Assembly: GCA_030828405.1 (NCBI GenBank) | Contig: JAURCP010000001.1 | Location: 17,241 to 81,240, forward strand | Reading direction: 5' to 3' | Length of the DNA: 64,000 nucleotides | From: Thermoplasmatota archaeon | GTDB taxonomy: Archaea > Thermoplasmatota > Poseidoniia > Poseidoniales > Thalassarchaeaceae | Made by a program: the position numbers and the translations under genes | The notes under the pieces: generated by a model | What the model saw: the letters and a program-made list of their open reading frames with translations, nothing else | Told to the model about the DNA's origin: nothing | Database searches by the model: none | Shown here: one piece after another, positions 47,039 through 57,985 of the stretch | Layout of the letters: every line of letters starts with the position of its first letter | Numbering within the stretch: position 1 is the stretch's first letter

Positions 47039-49501
47039 ATGTTTCATCGGATATATATGAATGCGAGACCAGTGACTAGTATAATTGTATTATTTACTTT
47101 GATTTCTTCAGGATGTTTAGGGATTATTGAAGATATCAATGACGATATTGACAATAAGATAGATTTCATTGATGGAGAGTATCCCGAATTAAACTTATCA
47201 GAACGAATTTATGGTTCTCCAGAGTTAGTGAAATATGATGAGTGTGATAATTTATTAGATGATTTAAGGAATTCAGTGCATGATGAAATGATGGTTCAAC
47301 TAGATCAGCAATCTTACTACCATTGGTCTTCCGGTGAAAAGTATTTGCGTATGTTTGATGATGTATTAGCTGAATCAGATGGAATGCCTGGAGCATCTGA
47401 TAGTACAACTTCTGATTTATCTTCAAATGATCGTGAGGGAGAATTTTCTGGTACTAATAATCAAGAATCAGGAGTTGATGAGGCTGACTTCATAAAAACT
47501 GACGGCCATTATGTCTATATGTTGAATGGAAATAAATTTTTGATTATGGGAGTTCCAGAATTTGGCAGCATAAATTTAGTATCTAATCTGTCTATGTTAG
47601 GCAGTCCATTGCAAATGATGCTTGAAGGAGACCGTATAGTTATTACATCTAGTGTTAATTATTGGAATCTTGAATCGAATCATCCATTACTAGAATTAAT
47701 GGGGCACGAAGAAAGTTATTCATACTACGGCTCTGATGGCTCATTACAAACTCATACTTACACAAGATATGAAAGTCTGGTAATGTACTCTGTTGTTGAT
47801 ATTAGCGATAAAAGTAATCCTGTTATTGAGGACGAATTATTTATTGAAGGTAATTATCATACGGCAAGATTGGTAGACGGTACAGTTCGCTCGGTAACTC
47901 ATTTATACACTTATTTTGATGGTATTAGAACATGGGTAGATCTTCCTCAGTATTATTATGAGATGGAAGACCCTCAAGAAAGAATGGTTCTATGGAACCG
48001 TTCATTGAGAGACACAATTAATTCCAATCAAGAAGAGATTAATTCATTAACACTGGAAGACTTTGTTCCCCAAATGTATCTAATGAATTCTGATGGAACT
48101 TATTCTACCATTTCATCATATTCTGATAATTGTAGCGAGTTTTCTGCTAGTCAGAATTCATCAGTTCGTGGATTAACCACGATCATGACAATGAAATTAT
48201 TAGGTGAAGAAACAGAGTTTGAGATAGATCATATCACTTCTCGTTGGGCTCATGTCTATTCTTCAGGGAATACTCTATTGTTAGCTGAGCCTGTTGCAGA
48301 CTGGTGGTGGTTTTGGAGAAATAATGATTTTGAAGATGCTACAAACATCCATGCATTCGATATTTCAGACAGTAATTCAACATCTTATTTAGGATCAGGA
48401 AGGGTTTCTGGTACTGTTCAGGATCAATTCTCGATGAGTGAGTTCCAAGGCTCGATAAGAATCGCTTCAACTTCTGATGCCTGGGGTAGATGGTGGTTAG
48501 ATGGTGAAGTAGATGATAATGGAGAACCTATTTTTACAGGTCCTTCCAACCAAGTGACGATCCTACATCATGAAGGAGAAGACTGTTTAATTTCTCCTTG
48601 TAATTCTTTAGTTCAAGTCGGTGTAGTAGAGAACATTGCTCCTAACGAGACAATTTGGAGTGCTAGATTTATCGGTGACAGAGGATATCTTGTGACATTT
48701 GAGAATATAGATCCGCTATGGGTTATTGATTTATCAAATCCATTCAATCCTATTATTCTTGGCGAGTTAGAAGTTCCTGGAGTTTCAACCTATATTCATC
48801 CAGTAAATGAAGACACATTGTTGACAATTGGAATTGGACCTGGTGAAGATGGATTAGGTCTTGATTGGTCTACTACTCAGATTTCTCTTTTCGATGTAAG
48901 CGATCCAACTAACCCTACTTTGGCCGATTCGATGCCAATTTCTCCTGCTTATATCGATGAAAATTGTGAAGATATACGCATCTGTGGCTGGTCATGGTCT
49001 TGGTCGGAAGCTACATACGAACACAAAGCATTCACATATTGGGCTCCCGCAGATTTACTTGCAATTCCACTTTCTACATATCGACATGTCTACAATGATG
49101 AATCTCCGTATTATTATAATTATGAATACATTTCAATGCTTAAATTGATCAATGTTGACTTAGAGAATTTAAGTCTTTCAACTCACGGAGAGGTTGATCA
49201 TTCAGAGTTCTATGACAATGAAGATAATTGGTGGTATAGTTCAACTAGTGTTCGACGTTCAATATTTATGGGAGAATATATCTATGCATTTTCTTCTCTT
49301 GGAGTTACAGTTCATAATTTATCAGAAATGTCTCTGACAGATGAGTTACTAATACCCGGCCAATCTACTCCGTCTTGGTATTATGAAGAGCAAGAAGTAA
49401 CCGAAGAAGAATCAGATGAATCTAATGAGTCATCGGAAGAAGGAAATGAAGGAGATGAACCGTGTCCAGATGGTCCAGAAGGTGAATCCTGTAGAGATTA
49501 G
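47039..49501 (+). CDS. Secreted lipoprotein with a beta-propeller domain
   Basis: Lipobox-like ISSGCLG; NNQESGVDEADFIKTDGHYVYMLNGNKFLIM is typical of the secreted beta-propeller family (PF09826); acidic C-terminus. Confidence 0.82.
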   Translation: MFHRIYMNARPVTSIIVLFTLISSGCLGIIEDINDDIDNKIDFIDGEYPELNLSERIYGSPELVKYDECDNLLDDLRNSVHDEMMVQLDQQSYYHWSSGEKYLRMFDDVLAESDGMPGASDSTTSDLSSNDREGEFSGTNNQESGVDEADFIKTDGHYVYMLNGNKFLIMGVPEFGSINLVSNLSMLGSPLQMMLEGDRIVITSSVNYWNLESNHPLLELMGHEESYSYYGSDGSLQTHTYTRYESLVMYSVVDISDKSNPVIEDELFIEGNYHTARLVDGTVRSVTHLYTYFDGIRTWVDLPQYYYEMEDPQERMVLWNRSLRDTINSNQEEINSLTLEDFVPQMYLMNSDGTYSTISSYSDNCSEFSASQNSSVRGLTTIMTMKLLGEETEFEIDHITSRWAHVYSSGNTLLLAEPVADWWWFWRNNDFEDATNIHAFDISDSNSTSYLGSGRVSGTVQDQFSMSEFQGSIRIASTSDAWGRWWLDGEVDDNGEPIFTGPSNQVTILHHEGEDCLISPCNSLVQVGVVENIAPNETIWSARFIGDRGYLVTFENIDPLWVIDLSNPFNPIILGELEVPGVSTYIHPVNEDTLLTIGIGPGEDGLGLDWSTTQISLFDVSDPTNPTLADSMPISPAYIDENCEDIRICGWSWSWSEATYEHKAFTYWAPADLLAIPLSTYRHVYNDESPYYYNYEYISMLKLINVDLENLSLSTHGEVDHSEFYDNEDNWWYSSTSVRRSIFMGEYIYAFSSLGVTVHNLSEMSLTDELLIPGQSTPSWYYEEQEVTEEESDESNESSEEGNEGDEPCPDGPEGESCRD

Positions 49502-49503
49502 AG

Positions 49504-50856
49504 TTAATTAAACTTCAATACTCTTCCAGTGCTACCCGCAAGAGCTACAGAACTTCCCCTTAGTGACCCTCCAGAATCACGTTTATGCACTACATTGCCA
49601 TCAACAATTGTATACATTGGCCAACCTGTTAGCTCCATACCATCATAGGGAGTCCAACCAACTCTTGTCCATGTGTCAGAATCTTGAATAATTCTATGAT
49701 TTTCCAAATCAACTAAGGTCAAGTCACCATCAAATCCTTCAATTAGGGAACCTTTATTCTTAATTGCATAAACTTTTGCAGGACCAGCACACATCCATTT
49801 CACAATATCAGAAATAGAACACTTACCCTCTTTAGCATGTGTAAGCATTCGAGGAAGTGAGGTCTCAACCCCTGGCATCCCAGCAGGTGCTTTAGGGAAG
49901 CCAACTGATTTTGCTTCCAAAGTGTGGGGTGCGTGATCAGTAACAATACAATCAATTGTTCCATCTTTGAGTCTACTCCACAATTTTTCTTTGTCTTCAG
50001 TATATCTAATTGGTGGATTCATTAGAGCCCGAACTCCTAACTTTTCAACATCATCTTGATCAAAGGTAAGATGTTGTGTACAAACTTCTGTTGTAATCAA
50101 ATCTCCTTTTTTAGAGGATAACCAATCAGCTTCTTTTCCACTGGTTAAATGAACGATATGTAAACGATGAGAATGATCCTTAGCCAAGGCAGTGGCTCTT
50201 TTTGTAGCAATAAGTGCGCATTCAATATCTCTACACTCTGCATGAGCTGCAATATCTGTACGATGTTTAAATTCAGCGATTCTTGATTGTAATCTTATTT
50301 CGTCTTCTGCATGTGTTGCGATAATTCCTCCAGTATTTGCAAAAATATTTTCTAAATGCTTTTGTTCATGAACCAGTAGATTTCCAGTACTACTTCCCAT
50401 GAATATTTTAATTCCACAGATTCCATCCATTCCTTGAACACTTTGTAAGTCAGAAACATTGTTTGTTGTAGCTCCTATGAAAAATCCATGATGCGTCACA
50501 GCCTTTTTTGCTGCCACAGCGATTTTTTCCTCGAGAGCTAAACGATTGGTGGCATTAGGTGATGTATTTGGCATATCTAAAAAAGACGTAATTCCTCCAG
50601 CGGCTGCAGCTCTACTGCCACTTTCCAAATCTTCTTTTTCCGGATTGCCAGGGTCTCTAAAGTGAACATGTGGATCAATTACACCCGGTAATAAGTGTAA
50701 ACCCGTACCATCTATGACAAGTTCTCCAATTTCTGGTTGTAGGCCACCAAAAGGCGCTACAGTTTTGATTAAACCATTACTAACACGAAGATCTCCTTCA
50801 ACAATCCTATTAGGAAGGACCATCATCGCATTTTGTACTAGTAATCTACCGTTCAT
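49504..50856 (-). CDS. pyrC: Dihydroorotase
   Basis: LLPGVIDPHVHFRDPGNPEKEDLESGSRAAAAGGITSFLDMPNTSPNAT; CIVTDHAPHTLEAK; GMPGVETSLPRML. Confidence 0.95.
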   Translation of the reverse strand: MNGRLLVQNAMMVLPNRIVEGDLRVSNGLIKTVAPFGGLQPEIGELVIDGTGLHLLPGVIDPHVHFRDPGNPEKEDLESGSRAAAAGGITSFLDMPNTSPNATNRLALEEKIAVAAKKAVTHHGFFIGATTNNVSDLQSVQGMDGICGIKIFMGSSTGNLLVHEQKHLENIFANTGGIIATHAEDEIRLQSRIAEFKHRTDIAAHAECRDIECALIATKRATALAKDHSHRLHIVHLTSGKEADWLSSKKGDLITTEVCTQHLTFDQDDVEKLGVRALMNPPIRYTEDKEKLWSRLKDGTIDCIVTDHAPHTLEAKSVGFPKAPAGMPGVETSLPRMLTHAKEGKCSISDIVKWMCAGPAKVYAIKNKGSLIEGFDGDLTLVDLENHRIIQDSDTWTRVGWTPYDGMELTGWPMYTIVDGNVVHKRDSGGSLRGSSVALAGSTGRVLKFN

Positions 50857-50965
50857 AGTACCCTCAATATACTCGGGTTAACTGACACCACATGACTGTT
50901 ATCATATGTAATTGTGCAAAAATCATTCCAGACGTCTTCAAATAAGTAAGGCCTCAGGATAGGCT

Positions 50966-51043
50966 ATCGAGTTGGAGTAGTCAGGTTATCTCGTCGGGCT
51001 CATAACCCGGAGACCGGTGGTTCAAATCCACCACTCGATACCA
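50966..51043 (+). tRNA. Initiator tRNA-Met (CAT anticodon), CCA encoded
   Basis: Acceptor ATCGAGT/ACTCGAT, A73, CCA; anticodon stem TCGGG-CTCATAA-CCCGG with three consecutive G-C pairs; T arm GGTGG-TTCAAAT-CCACC; A1-U72 pair typical of archaeal initiators. Confidence 0.93.
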
Positions 51044-51181
51044 AATTAAAAATAAACTGAAAGTAAAAGAAAGGGCAACTGATAGGCTGTTTGAGATTTT
51101 TTCACTTTTATTTATAATAAGGGGTCTTTCATTTATTCATATACTCTCTAACAATCCCAAGTAATGTAAACAGGTGATAAG

Positions 51182-52183
51182 ATGGTAAAGAAAACTGCTA
51201 GTGAAAATATCGATGAGGATGAAATAACAATAGATATAGACGAACCCGAGATGACAATAGAAGATTTGCCTGGAGTAGGCCCAGCAACAGCAGAAAAACT
51301 TAGAGAAGCAGGTTTTGAAGAGTTACTGGCCATAGCTGTAATGAGTCCGATGGAATTAGCCGAACAGGCAGAATTAGGCGAAGCCGTTTCATCGAAAATA
51401 ATTCAAGCAGCGAAGAAATTAGCGAATATTGGAGGATTTATTAGTGGAAATGCATTATTAGATCGCCGTAAAACAGTACAAAAACTAACATCAGGAACAT
51501 CAGCAATGGATGAGTTATTGGGTGGTGGTTTCGAAACACAATCAATCTGTGAAGTATTTGGAGAATTTGGTAGTGGTAAAACACAAATTGGACACCAATT
51601 AGCTGTAAATACAATACTACCAATTTCTCAGGGTGGATTAAATGGTGAAGTATTCTACATTGATACTGAAGATACATTCAGACCAGAAAGAATAGCGCAA
51701 ATGGCTGAAGCAGTTGGTATGGACCCTCAAGATGCTTTAGACAGAATCCATGTAGCACGCGCATACAACTCAGCTCATCAGATGTTACTAGTTGATGAAA
51801 TCAAAAGGATGGCGAAGTCAATAGATGTTAAGTTAGTAATAGTAGATTCACTAACTAGTCATTTCCGAGCAGAATACGTCGGTAGGGGGATGTTAGCTTC
51901 TAGACAACAGAAATTAAATAAGCATCTCAAAGAACTTAAACAATTATCAGATGTTCAAAATGCTCTGATATTAGTTACAAATCAAGTTATGTCAAACCCT
52001 GCAGCATTATGGGGTGATCCAACTAAAGCAATCGGAGGACATATCGTAGGTCACGCAAGCACATTCCGTCTCTATCTGAGAAAATCAAAGGGAGGTAGAC
52101 GCATTGCACGTCTTATTGACAGTCCTAATCTTCCAGAAGGAGAAGCGGTCTTTACCGTGACAGCCGAAGGTCTGAAAGATTAA
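51182..52183 (+). CDS. radA: DNA repair and recombination protein RadA
   Basis: N-terminal Hh[21 protein letters not shown]; Walker [92 protein letters not shown]. Confidence 0.98.
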   Translation: MVKKTASENIDEDEITIDIDEPEMTIEDLPGVGPATAEKLREAGFEELLAIAVMSPMELAEQAELGEAVSSKIIQAAKKLANIGGFISGNALLDRRKTVQKLTSGTSAMDELLGGGFETQSICEVFGEFGSGKTQIGHQLAVNTILPISQGGLNGEVFYIDTEDTFRPERIAQMAEAVGMDPQDALDRIHVARAYNSAHQMLLVDEIKRMAKSIDVKLVIVDSLTSHFRAEYVGRGMLASRQQKLNKHLKELKQLSDVQNALILVTNQVMSNPAALWGDPTKAIGGHIVGHASTFRLYLRKSKGGRRIARLIDSPNLPEGEAVFTVTAEGLKD

Positions 52184-52208
52184 TTTCAGATCTCGGCTTG
52201 TCCGACGA

Positions 52209-53909
52209 TTATTTAATCTCAGACATTGCAACCTTTACTTCACTAATCAATGAATTAAGATGATTTTCATCAAAACCAAGCTCTAATTCTGCTGCAGCAA
52301 AAAGATCAGGTAAAGTCTTGGTATTACCTAATTTCATAGCTCTAGAATAGTTTTCCAACGCTTTTTTTGGACTTTTTCGATGGGTTTGCCAAAGTTGTAA
52401 TGCACCTAATTGCGCTATGCCATATTCTACGTAATAGAACGGTACTCCATACAGATGTCCTTGTTGTTGCCAAGATAGTTCCCGAAATTTTTCATTACCT
52501 TCCCAATCCATATTAGATCCAAATCTCTCTCTCAATGACAACCAATATTCTTTCCTTTCATCTCTTGTATGATTTGGATTAGCGTATATCCAATGCTGAA
52601 ATGAGTCTATTGTAGCAATCCAGGGTAGTAAGTATACCACTCCTTCCAAATGAGAAATTCTTGCTCTGCTAGCCTGTTCAATATTTTCATAGAAGAGCCC
52701 CCATTCATCCTGAGTTAATAATTCCATAGACATTGATGCAACTTCTGCGAATTCTATGGGATAGTTTCTTTCATCAATTAAATCTAAATGCCCACAGTAT
52801 AACGAATGAAATGCATGACCTGATTCATGAATCATTGTTTCTAGATCTCCTTGTAAACCTGCTGCATTCATGAAAATAAATGGGATTCGACTTTTTTCTA
52901 AATAATATTGATATCCCCCTGGAGCCTTACCTTTTCTAGTCTCTAAATCCAATGTATCCATCTCTACCAGTTTATCAAATTTCTTTCCTAAATCATTAGA
53001 CATATTATGGAATACCTGAGATAATTTTGTTACCATTTCTTGAACAGATTTGAATGGCTTCAGGGGGCTTTCCCCATTAATATCTGGGCCACTTCCTGAT
53101 TTTTCATTTACATCCCATGGAGATAGTCTGTCTAAACCAAAGGCAATTCTTCTTCTCTCATTAATTTCTCTAACGATAGGCATACAAACCTTTTCTATTG
53201 AGTCATGAAACGTCAAACAATCTTCTACAGTATAATCAAATCTATGCATAGCTTTGAACATATAATCAGTGTAAGAATTAAACCCTGCGTTAAGGGCAAT
53301 CTGATGCCGTATTTTTATCAATTGATCATATATTTCAGATAGTTCTTCAGAATCTTCCATCCATCTATTTACCATTGTTTTCCAAGCTTTTTCTCTTTCA
53401 TCTCTAGAATTAGATTCTAGAAAAGCCTTCATTTCAGGGAATGTTCTTTCCTGTCCTTGAAATTCCACCGTCATCGCTCCAGTAATTCCTTGTGCCTTAG
53501 TCACGAGTTTAGTTTGTTCAACACCGAGTGGTATATTTTCTGACCTAAATATCTCAATATCTGAAATTATCCCTCTAATCATCAAGTCATATCTCTCTGG
53601 TAAATTTCCTATCGATGGATGGCTAGCTATTCTTCTGTTTAGGTTATCGGAAAATTCAGATAGTTTTGGCCTAATATTTTCTACAAAATATAAATACTCA
53701 TTTTTTTTATTTTCATTCTCAGTATCGCAAGTCATACCAATGTAGAGTAACGCTCCCATTTCTGAAATATGTTCTGCAAGATTTGAAGTATCTGAGATTA
53801 ACGTTTCTAGACAACTTGAGCAGCTTAATTCTCTATTGATTAAGTCATTAACATATGGCTCAATATTTTCCCATGATGATGCATCGAAATCACTAGGGAC
53901 GAATGACAA
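52209..53909 (-). CDS. M3 family oligoendopeptidase (PepF-like)
   Basis: MIHESGHAFHSLYCGHLDL (HExxH), IEFAEVASMSMELLTQDEW; 566 aa. Confidence 0.92.
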   Translation of the reverse strand: MSFVPSDFDASSWENIEPYVNDLINRELSCSSCLETLISDTSNLAEHISEMGALLYIGMTCDTENENKKNEYLYFVENIRPKLSEFSDNLNRRIASHPSIGNLPERYDLMIRGIISDIEIFRSENIPLGVEQTKLVTKAQGITGAMTVEFQGQERTFPEMKAFLESNSRDEREKAWKTMVNRWMEDSEELSEIYDQLIKIRHQIALNAGFNSYTDYMFKAMHRFDYTVEDCLTFHDSIEKVCMPIVREINERRRIAFGLDRLSPWDVNEKSGSGPDINGESPLKPFKSVQEMVTKLSQVFHNMSNDLGKKFDKLVEMDTLDLETRKGKAPGGYQYYLEKSRIPFIFMNAAGLQGDLETMIHESGHAFHSLYCGHLDLIDERNYPIEFAEVASMSMELLTQDEWGLFYENIEQASRARISHLEGVVYLLPWIATIDSFQHWIYANPNHTRDERKEYWLSLRERFGSNMDWEGNEKFRELSWQQQGHLYGVPFYYVEYGIAQLGALQLWQTHRKSPKKALENYSRAMKLGNTKTLPDLFAAAELELGFDENHLNSLISEVKVAMSEIK

Positions 53910-53913
53910 TTAA

Positions 53914-54162
53914 TCACCTTTTATTGATTGACTTCGGTCCAACTGGGAGATGATATTCATCTTTTGAATACTTAGCAAGTTTCCAAACTTTAACTGCATT
54001 CTGAACTTTTTCTCTTATCGCTTCTAAATCTGGATGATCTGGATTTTCATGTTGAATCCAACATGCTGTACAGTACCTTTTCCCATTGTAATCAAGATAG
54101 TTACCTGGGGTGCAAACTATTCCACAATGTGAGCAATTTCTGTAGCCGTAGTACTTCGCCAT
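53914..54162 (-). CDS. Small zinc-ribbon-like protein
   Basis: 82 aa; CSHCGIVCTPGNYLDYNGKRYCTACW. Confidence 0.55.
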   Translation of the reverse strand: MAKYYGYRNCSHCGIVCTPGNYLDYNGKRYCTACWIQHENPDHPDLEAIREKVQNAVKVWKLAKYSKDEYHLPVGPKSINKR

Positions 54163-54227
54163 AATCTCTCTATTGTCTGCTCAGGTATTTTACATATCAG
54201 TTTGTCCCTCTAAATATTTCCCTTAGA

Positions 54228-54788
54228 TTAGAGATTGGACGATACTAGGTGTAGAAGAAAGCATTCTTCTAATGATTTACTTTCTATGATTGTATTTTCA
54301 TAAACTATTCTTTTGAGTCCTTCTAAAGTAGGGTTTGGTCTTTGTGAGATTAATGAACTATTCATTCGTTCAATCAAATAAATGGCTTCTAATTCATGAT
54401 TATTATATACTTCACGATTGATAAAATTATCTTCGACTTTCGGACTTAGTTCAATATCAGGCAGCCTTATTATCCATGCAGAATGATCACTGTTTCTAAT
54501 CCCAGCATTTTCGAATGCTATTCTTACCTGGTGTGTCCCTGCAATAATTCTCAGAAATTCTGCATCTGGACTATTTGCAATCATTTTTCCTTTTATTTGA
54601 TTTCTTTTCATAGAATACCATGCTGTCCAAAGATGTTTTTCACTAGCGGCAACGTCAAATGCTAGCAATAGCCATTTTTCATCTGGTCTTAAACGATTGA
54701 AAGTTGCCAATGTTTCTTTAACATCGTCTATTTCTTTATCAAATTTGATTCCCCATGCAGGGAACCATGGCATCTGCTCTCGAATCAC
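54228..54788 (-). CDS. Cgi121-like KEOPS complex subunit
   Basis: 186 aa; SPDAEFLRIIAGTHQVRIAFENAGIRNSDHSAWIIRLPD resembles the Cgi121 core (LLRxxxGTRQIxxAIExxGI); adjacent to the helicase gene. Confidence 0.65.
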   Translation of the reverse strand: MIREQMPWFPAWGIKFDKEIDDVKETLATFNRLRPDEKWLLLAFDVAASEKHLWTAWYSMKRNQIKGKMIANSPDAEFLRIIAGTHQVRIAFENAGIRNSDHSAWIIRLPDIELSPKVEDNFINREVYNNHELEAIYLIERMNSSLISQRPNPTLEGLKRIVYENTIIESKSLEECFLLHLVSSNL

Positions 54789-54827
54789 TGTATGAGGCGA
54801 TGGACTCTAATTCAATAATGATTCTAA

Positions 54828-57431
54828 TCATTTTGTACGCTGACTGGTTTCTATAGCATTTTTTACTATCTTATTTACTAATTTAATACTCCATCCTCTT
54901 AGTTCTGAAAGTTTGATCTTGTCATTTTCAGTTAATAATGCAATATCTTTGACATTAACTACTCCTAACTTTTCTACCATCTCTCTTGCTCTAACTCTAC
55001 CTATTCCTTTTAATGAGACTAAGGAAATTAAATCTGATTTGCAACCGTATCTAGTTCTCCTGTGTGTTTCATCTATCGCCTCGAATAGCACACGGTGTGA
55101 TTCCTTATTCATTCTCGATAATTCTTCATCTTCCATAAGAATAACTCTAGTAGAATAAAGTAACCATTCAGCTAAATCGACTCTACTTCTCAGGTCTCCT
55201 GGCTGAACATTCCATTCAGTTTCTAAATCATTCATGCTCGTCTCTTCAATCCATGATTGTAAAACTAAGGCGCCTTTCATTCTTCTTTCGTCATCTAAAT
55301 CTACACTCTGTGTCAGTAACTCTCTTTCATGTCCATAAAGTGCATCTTGAATTTTCTCTAAATCTTTCTTTTGTGGCCATAACGGTATGAAATCCGGCGT
55401 ACACGTCACTAAATGCAATAAACTAAAAGGAGAGATTTGTCTTTCTAAATCTATACCAGTTAAAATTTTCATTGCATTAGTTAATCCATCTTTTAGTATC
55501 TTACCTGTAACTGGATTTAGATACAATCTAGAAATTCTTAGTCCTAAAGAAGTTGCCGAATATACCATTGAAGGTGGATCAGGAACTTCAATTTCCTCAA
55601 CTTCATAATTACTGGCTTTCTTGAATCCAAAGATTGCCGGACCCTTTCTTGGAGTAACGTCTGAGAAATTATTTTGATTATTATTATTAAGATTCACTCC
55701 AGATATTTTCGTTGCAGATTCAGCCCAATTTGGGACTTCATCATCCCAATTTTCCTCGGATTTTTCTCCACTTTCTTCCTTTATTATTCTCTCTTTAACT
55801 CTCTTAGATTCTCCTTCCTTAGTTATCATATCATTATCGTAAAGCCATTTTATTACTCTATCAATTTGATTCTCAAGATATTCAGATTCTAAATGTGTTG
55901 ATAAGAAAGTTTTACTGAAAAATTTACCCAAAGCATCTCTATCATTCATGTCACTAGTAGCAATTAAGGAAAGGATATGTGTCAACATAGCAGGGTCCTC
56001 TTCCGCAGTTTGAGCATTAGGATTGGCTAGTTTTGATGTTATTTCTTCTGGTTCGCTTAGTAAAAAATGTTCTACATTTTTAATTTCATCGTCCAGATTT
56101 TTAGATATGATCCAGGCATCACCTCTCTTGTCATATTTCGGCCTCCCGGCTCTTCCTAACATTTGTTTTATTTCCATAATTGGCATAGGCATATTTCTAC
56201 TAGCTGCGGTGCTCCATCTTTTCACATCTCTAATTATTACTCTTCTAGCCGGTAAATTGACTCCTTGTGCCAAAGTTGGTGTTGCCACTATACAAAATAA
56301 ATCCCCACTTTTGAATAATTCTTCTATATTTTTCCTCTGTTGATTACTCAAACCTGCATGGTGAAAGGCAATTCCCCCTTTTACAGAGTTTGATAATTTT
56401 TTTCCTAAAGGTGAGGAATTTTCGTTTTGATTAATAGATTCAGAAACTTTGTTTAATTTAACAAATCTATCTCCATTATCAAAATTTGGTTCATTTTTAA
56501 CACGTTTCAATATATGCTTTGATAACTCCCTTGCTTCTTTCTGGGAACTTTTTCTTGAATTTACAAAAATCAATAGTTGTCCATTATCTGATATAGTATC
56601 ATCGAGCGCAGCATGTAAGACTTTTTCCTTTTCTCCATTTATTATTCTTGGCTCCGGCCATTTTTCATTTCCTTTCCCATCAATTCTATGGACCTTTACT
56701 TGTAATTCAGTTAAAGTCCCTGAATGAAGACTTACTGGTCTCCATTCTGATTGAATTAATTTAGCCCCCAACCATTTAGCTAATTCTTCACTGTTACCAA
56801 CTGTGGCCGAAAGAGCAATAATTTGTGTATCTGGTTTTTTATGTCTTATCCTTGAGATCAATACTTCCAAAGTTGGTCCCCTAGAATGATCATGTAATAA
56901 ATGAAATTCATCACTAACAATTATTCCAATATTTGAAATTATATTTGATCTATTTCTTAATAATGAATCTAATTTCTCACTTGTACATACCAAAATATCT
57001 GAATTTTCTATAGAATTAATTTCTCCAGACCTGTCACCTACGGCCAATGCTACCTTCAGCCCCACAACATCTGCAACTTCTTTTAATTCGTCATATTTTT
57101 CACTAGCTAACGCTTTCAGAGGGACTACATAAACTGCTTTTTGATTAATCAAATCATTTTTCAACCTATGAGCAATAGTCAAATGTGCTACAAGAGATTT
57201 TCCACTGGCAGTAGGAATCGTTAACATTAAATTTTTCCCACTTAGTGCATGAGGTAATGCTTCTTGCTGAGGTGGGTATAATTCTTTAATACCCCATTTC
57301 TCTCTCAATAAATTGACTATATCTGGACATAAACCCAGCTGTTCAATAGTCTTTTTTGAGCCTCCGCCAGAGTGCGACACAAACATTCTCATAATCGGCC
57401 GTTCTAAAGGATGTCGCGTCGTTAGTTCCAT
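54828..57431 (-). CDS. hel308: Hel308-type DEAD/H-box superfamily 2 helicase
   Basis: LYPPQQEALPHALSGKNLMLTIPTASGKSLVAHL, VSDEFHLLHD, ALSATVGN, ATPTLAQGVNLPARRVIIRDVKRW, QMLGRAGRPKYDKRGDAWI; C-terminal HhH. Confidence 0.93.
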   Translation of the reverse strand: MELTTRHPLERPIMRMFVSHSGGGSKKTIEQLGLCPDIVNLLREKWGIKELYPPQQEALPHALSGKNLMLTIPTASGKSLVAHLTIAHRLKNDLINQKAVYVVPLKALASEKYDELKEVADVVGLKVALAVGDRSGEINSIENSDILVCTSEKLDSLLRNRSNIISNIGIIVSDEFHLLHDHSRGPTLEVLISRIRHKKPDTQIIALSATVGNSEELAKWLGAKLIQSEWRPVSLHSGTLTELQVKVHRIDGKGNEKWPEPRIINGEKEKVLHAALDDTISDNGQLLIFVNSRKSSQKEARELSKHILKRVKNEPNFDNGDRFVKLNKVSESINQNENSSPLGKKLSNSVKGGIAFHHAGLSNQQRKNIEELFKSGDLFCIVATPTLAQGVNLPARRVIIRDVKRWSTAASRNMPMPIMEIKQMLGRAGRPKYDKRGDAWIISKNLDDEIKNVEHFLLSEPEEITSKLANPNAQTAEEDPAMLTHILSLIATSDMNDRDALGKFFSKTFLSTHLESEYLENQIDRVIKWLYDNDMITKEGESKRVKERIIKEESGEKSEENWDDEVPNWAESATKISGVNLNNNNQNNFSDVTPRKGPAIFGFKKASNYEVEEIEVPDPPSMVYSATSLGLRISRLYLNPVTGKILKDGLTNAMKILTGIDLERQISPFSLLHLVTCTPDFIPLWPQKKDLEKIQDALYGHERELLTQSVDLDDERRMKGALVLQSWIEETSMNDLETEWNVQPGDLRSRVDLAEWLLYSTRVILMEDEELSRMNKESHRVLFEAIDETHRRTRYGCKSDLISLVSLKGIGRVRAREMVEKLGVVNVKDIALLTENDKIKLSELRGWSIKLVNKIVKNAIETSQRTK

Positions 57432-57898
57432 CGGTGGTATGCTGGATGACCTTCCTTCACTGCAACAAATAGCCCTTCTCCAGTTGCACAAATTTTCCCA
57501 TTTGCTTCTAAAGTCATTTTGACATTTGCCCTATCTTCACTTAATTCGCTTACAGTAGCTGTAATTTCTAATTTAGAATCAAGTGGAGTTGGCCTTCTAA
57601 GCTTCAAACTAAATGTTGCAGTTACAGTGCATGGAGGATTTTTATCTTCGTTTTGTTCCATCAACGCCATAGTCGCTGCCCAATTACCATGACAATCTAG
57701 CAAGGTGCTAATAATTCCACCATTTATAATTCCAGGAAAGGCTTGATGCTCAATCTTTGTTTCAAACTCCATTTTGAGTCCTTTTTCGGTTTCAAATGAT
57801 TTAATTTGTAATCCTTTTTTATTAGCGGGACCGCACCCAAAACAGATACTATTAGGTGCGTATTTATCTTGTACAGATATACTATGTTGATGCTCCAT
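57422..57898 (-). CDS. PaaI-like hotdog thioesterase
   Basis: CFGCGPANKKGLQIKSF...HQAFPGIINGGIISTLLDCHGNWAATMAL; PCTVTATFSLKLRRPTPLDSKLEITATV. Confidence 0.85.
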   Translation of the reverse strand: MEHQHSISVQDKYAPNSICFGCGPANKKGLQIKSFETEKGLKMEFETKIEHQAFPGIINGGIISTLLDCHGNWAATMALMEQNEDKNPPCTVTATFSLKLRRPTPLDSKLEITATVSELSEDRANVKMTLEANGKICATGEGLFVAVKEGHPAYHRWN

Positions 57899-57985
57899 GC
57901 TTTCTCACAGAGGGTATAGGGAATTGAATGATTCCATAAATCAGTCATCAGACTATCTTAATTCAAGAACCGCCTCCGAAGTTCG

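Noticed and set aside
50966-51043. tRNA as an integration site for a mobile element
   Set aside because: No integrase, no repeated tRNA 3' end nearby, and radA follows directly.
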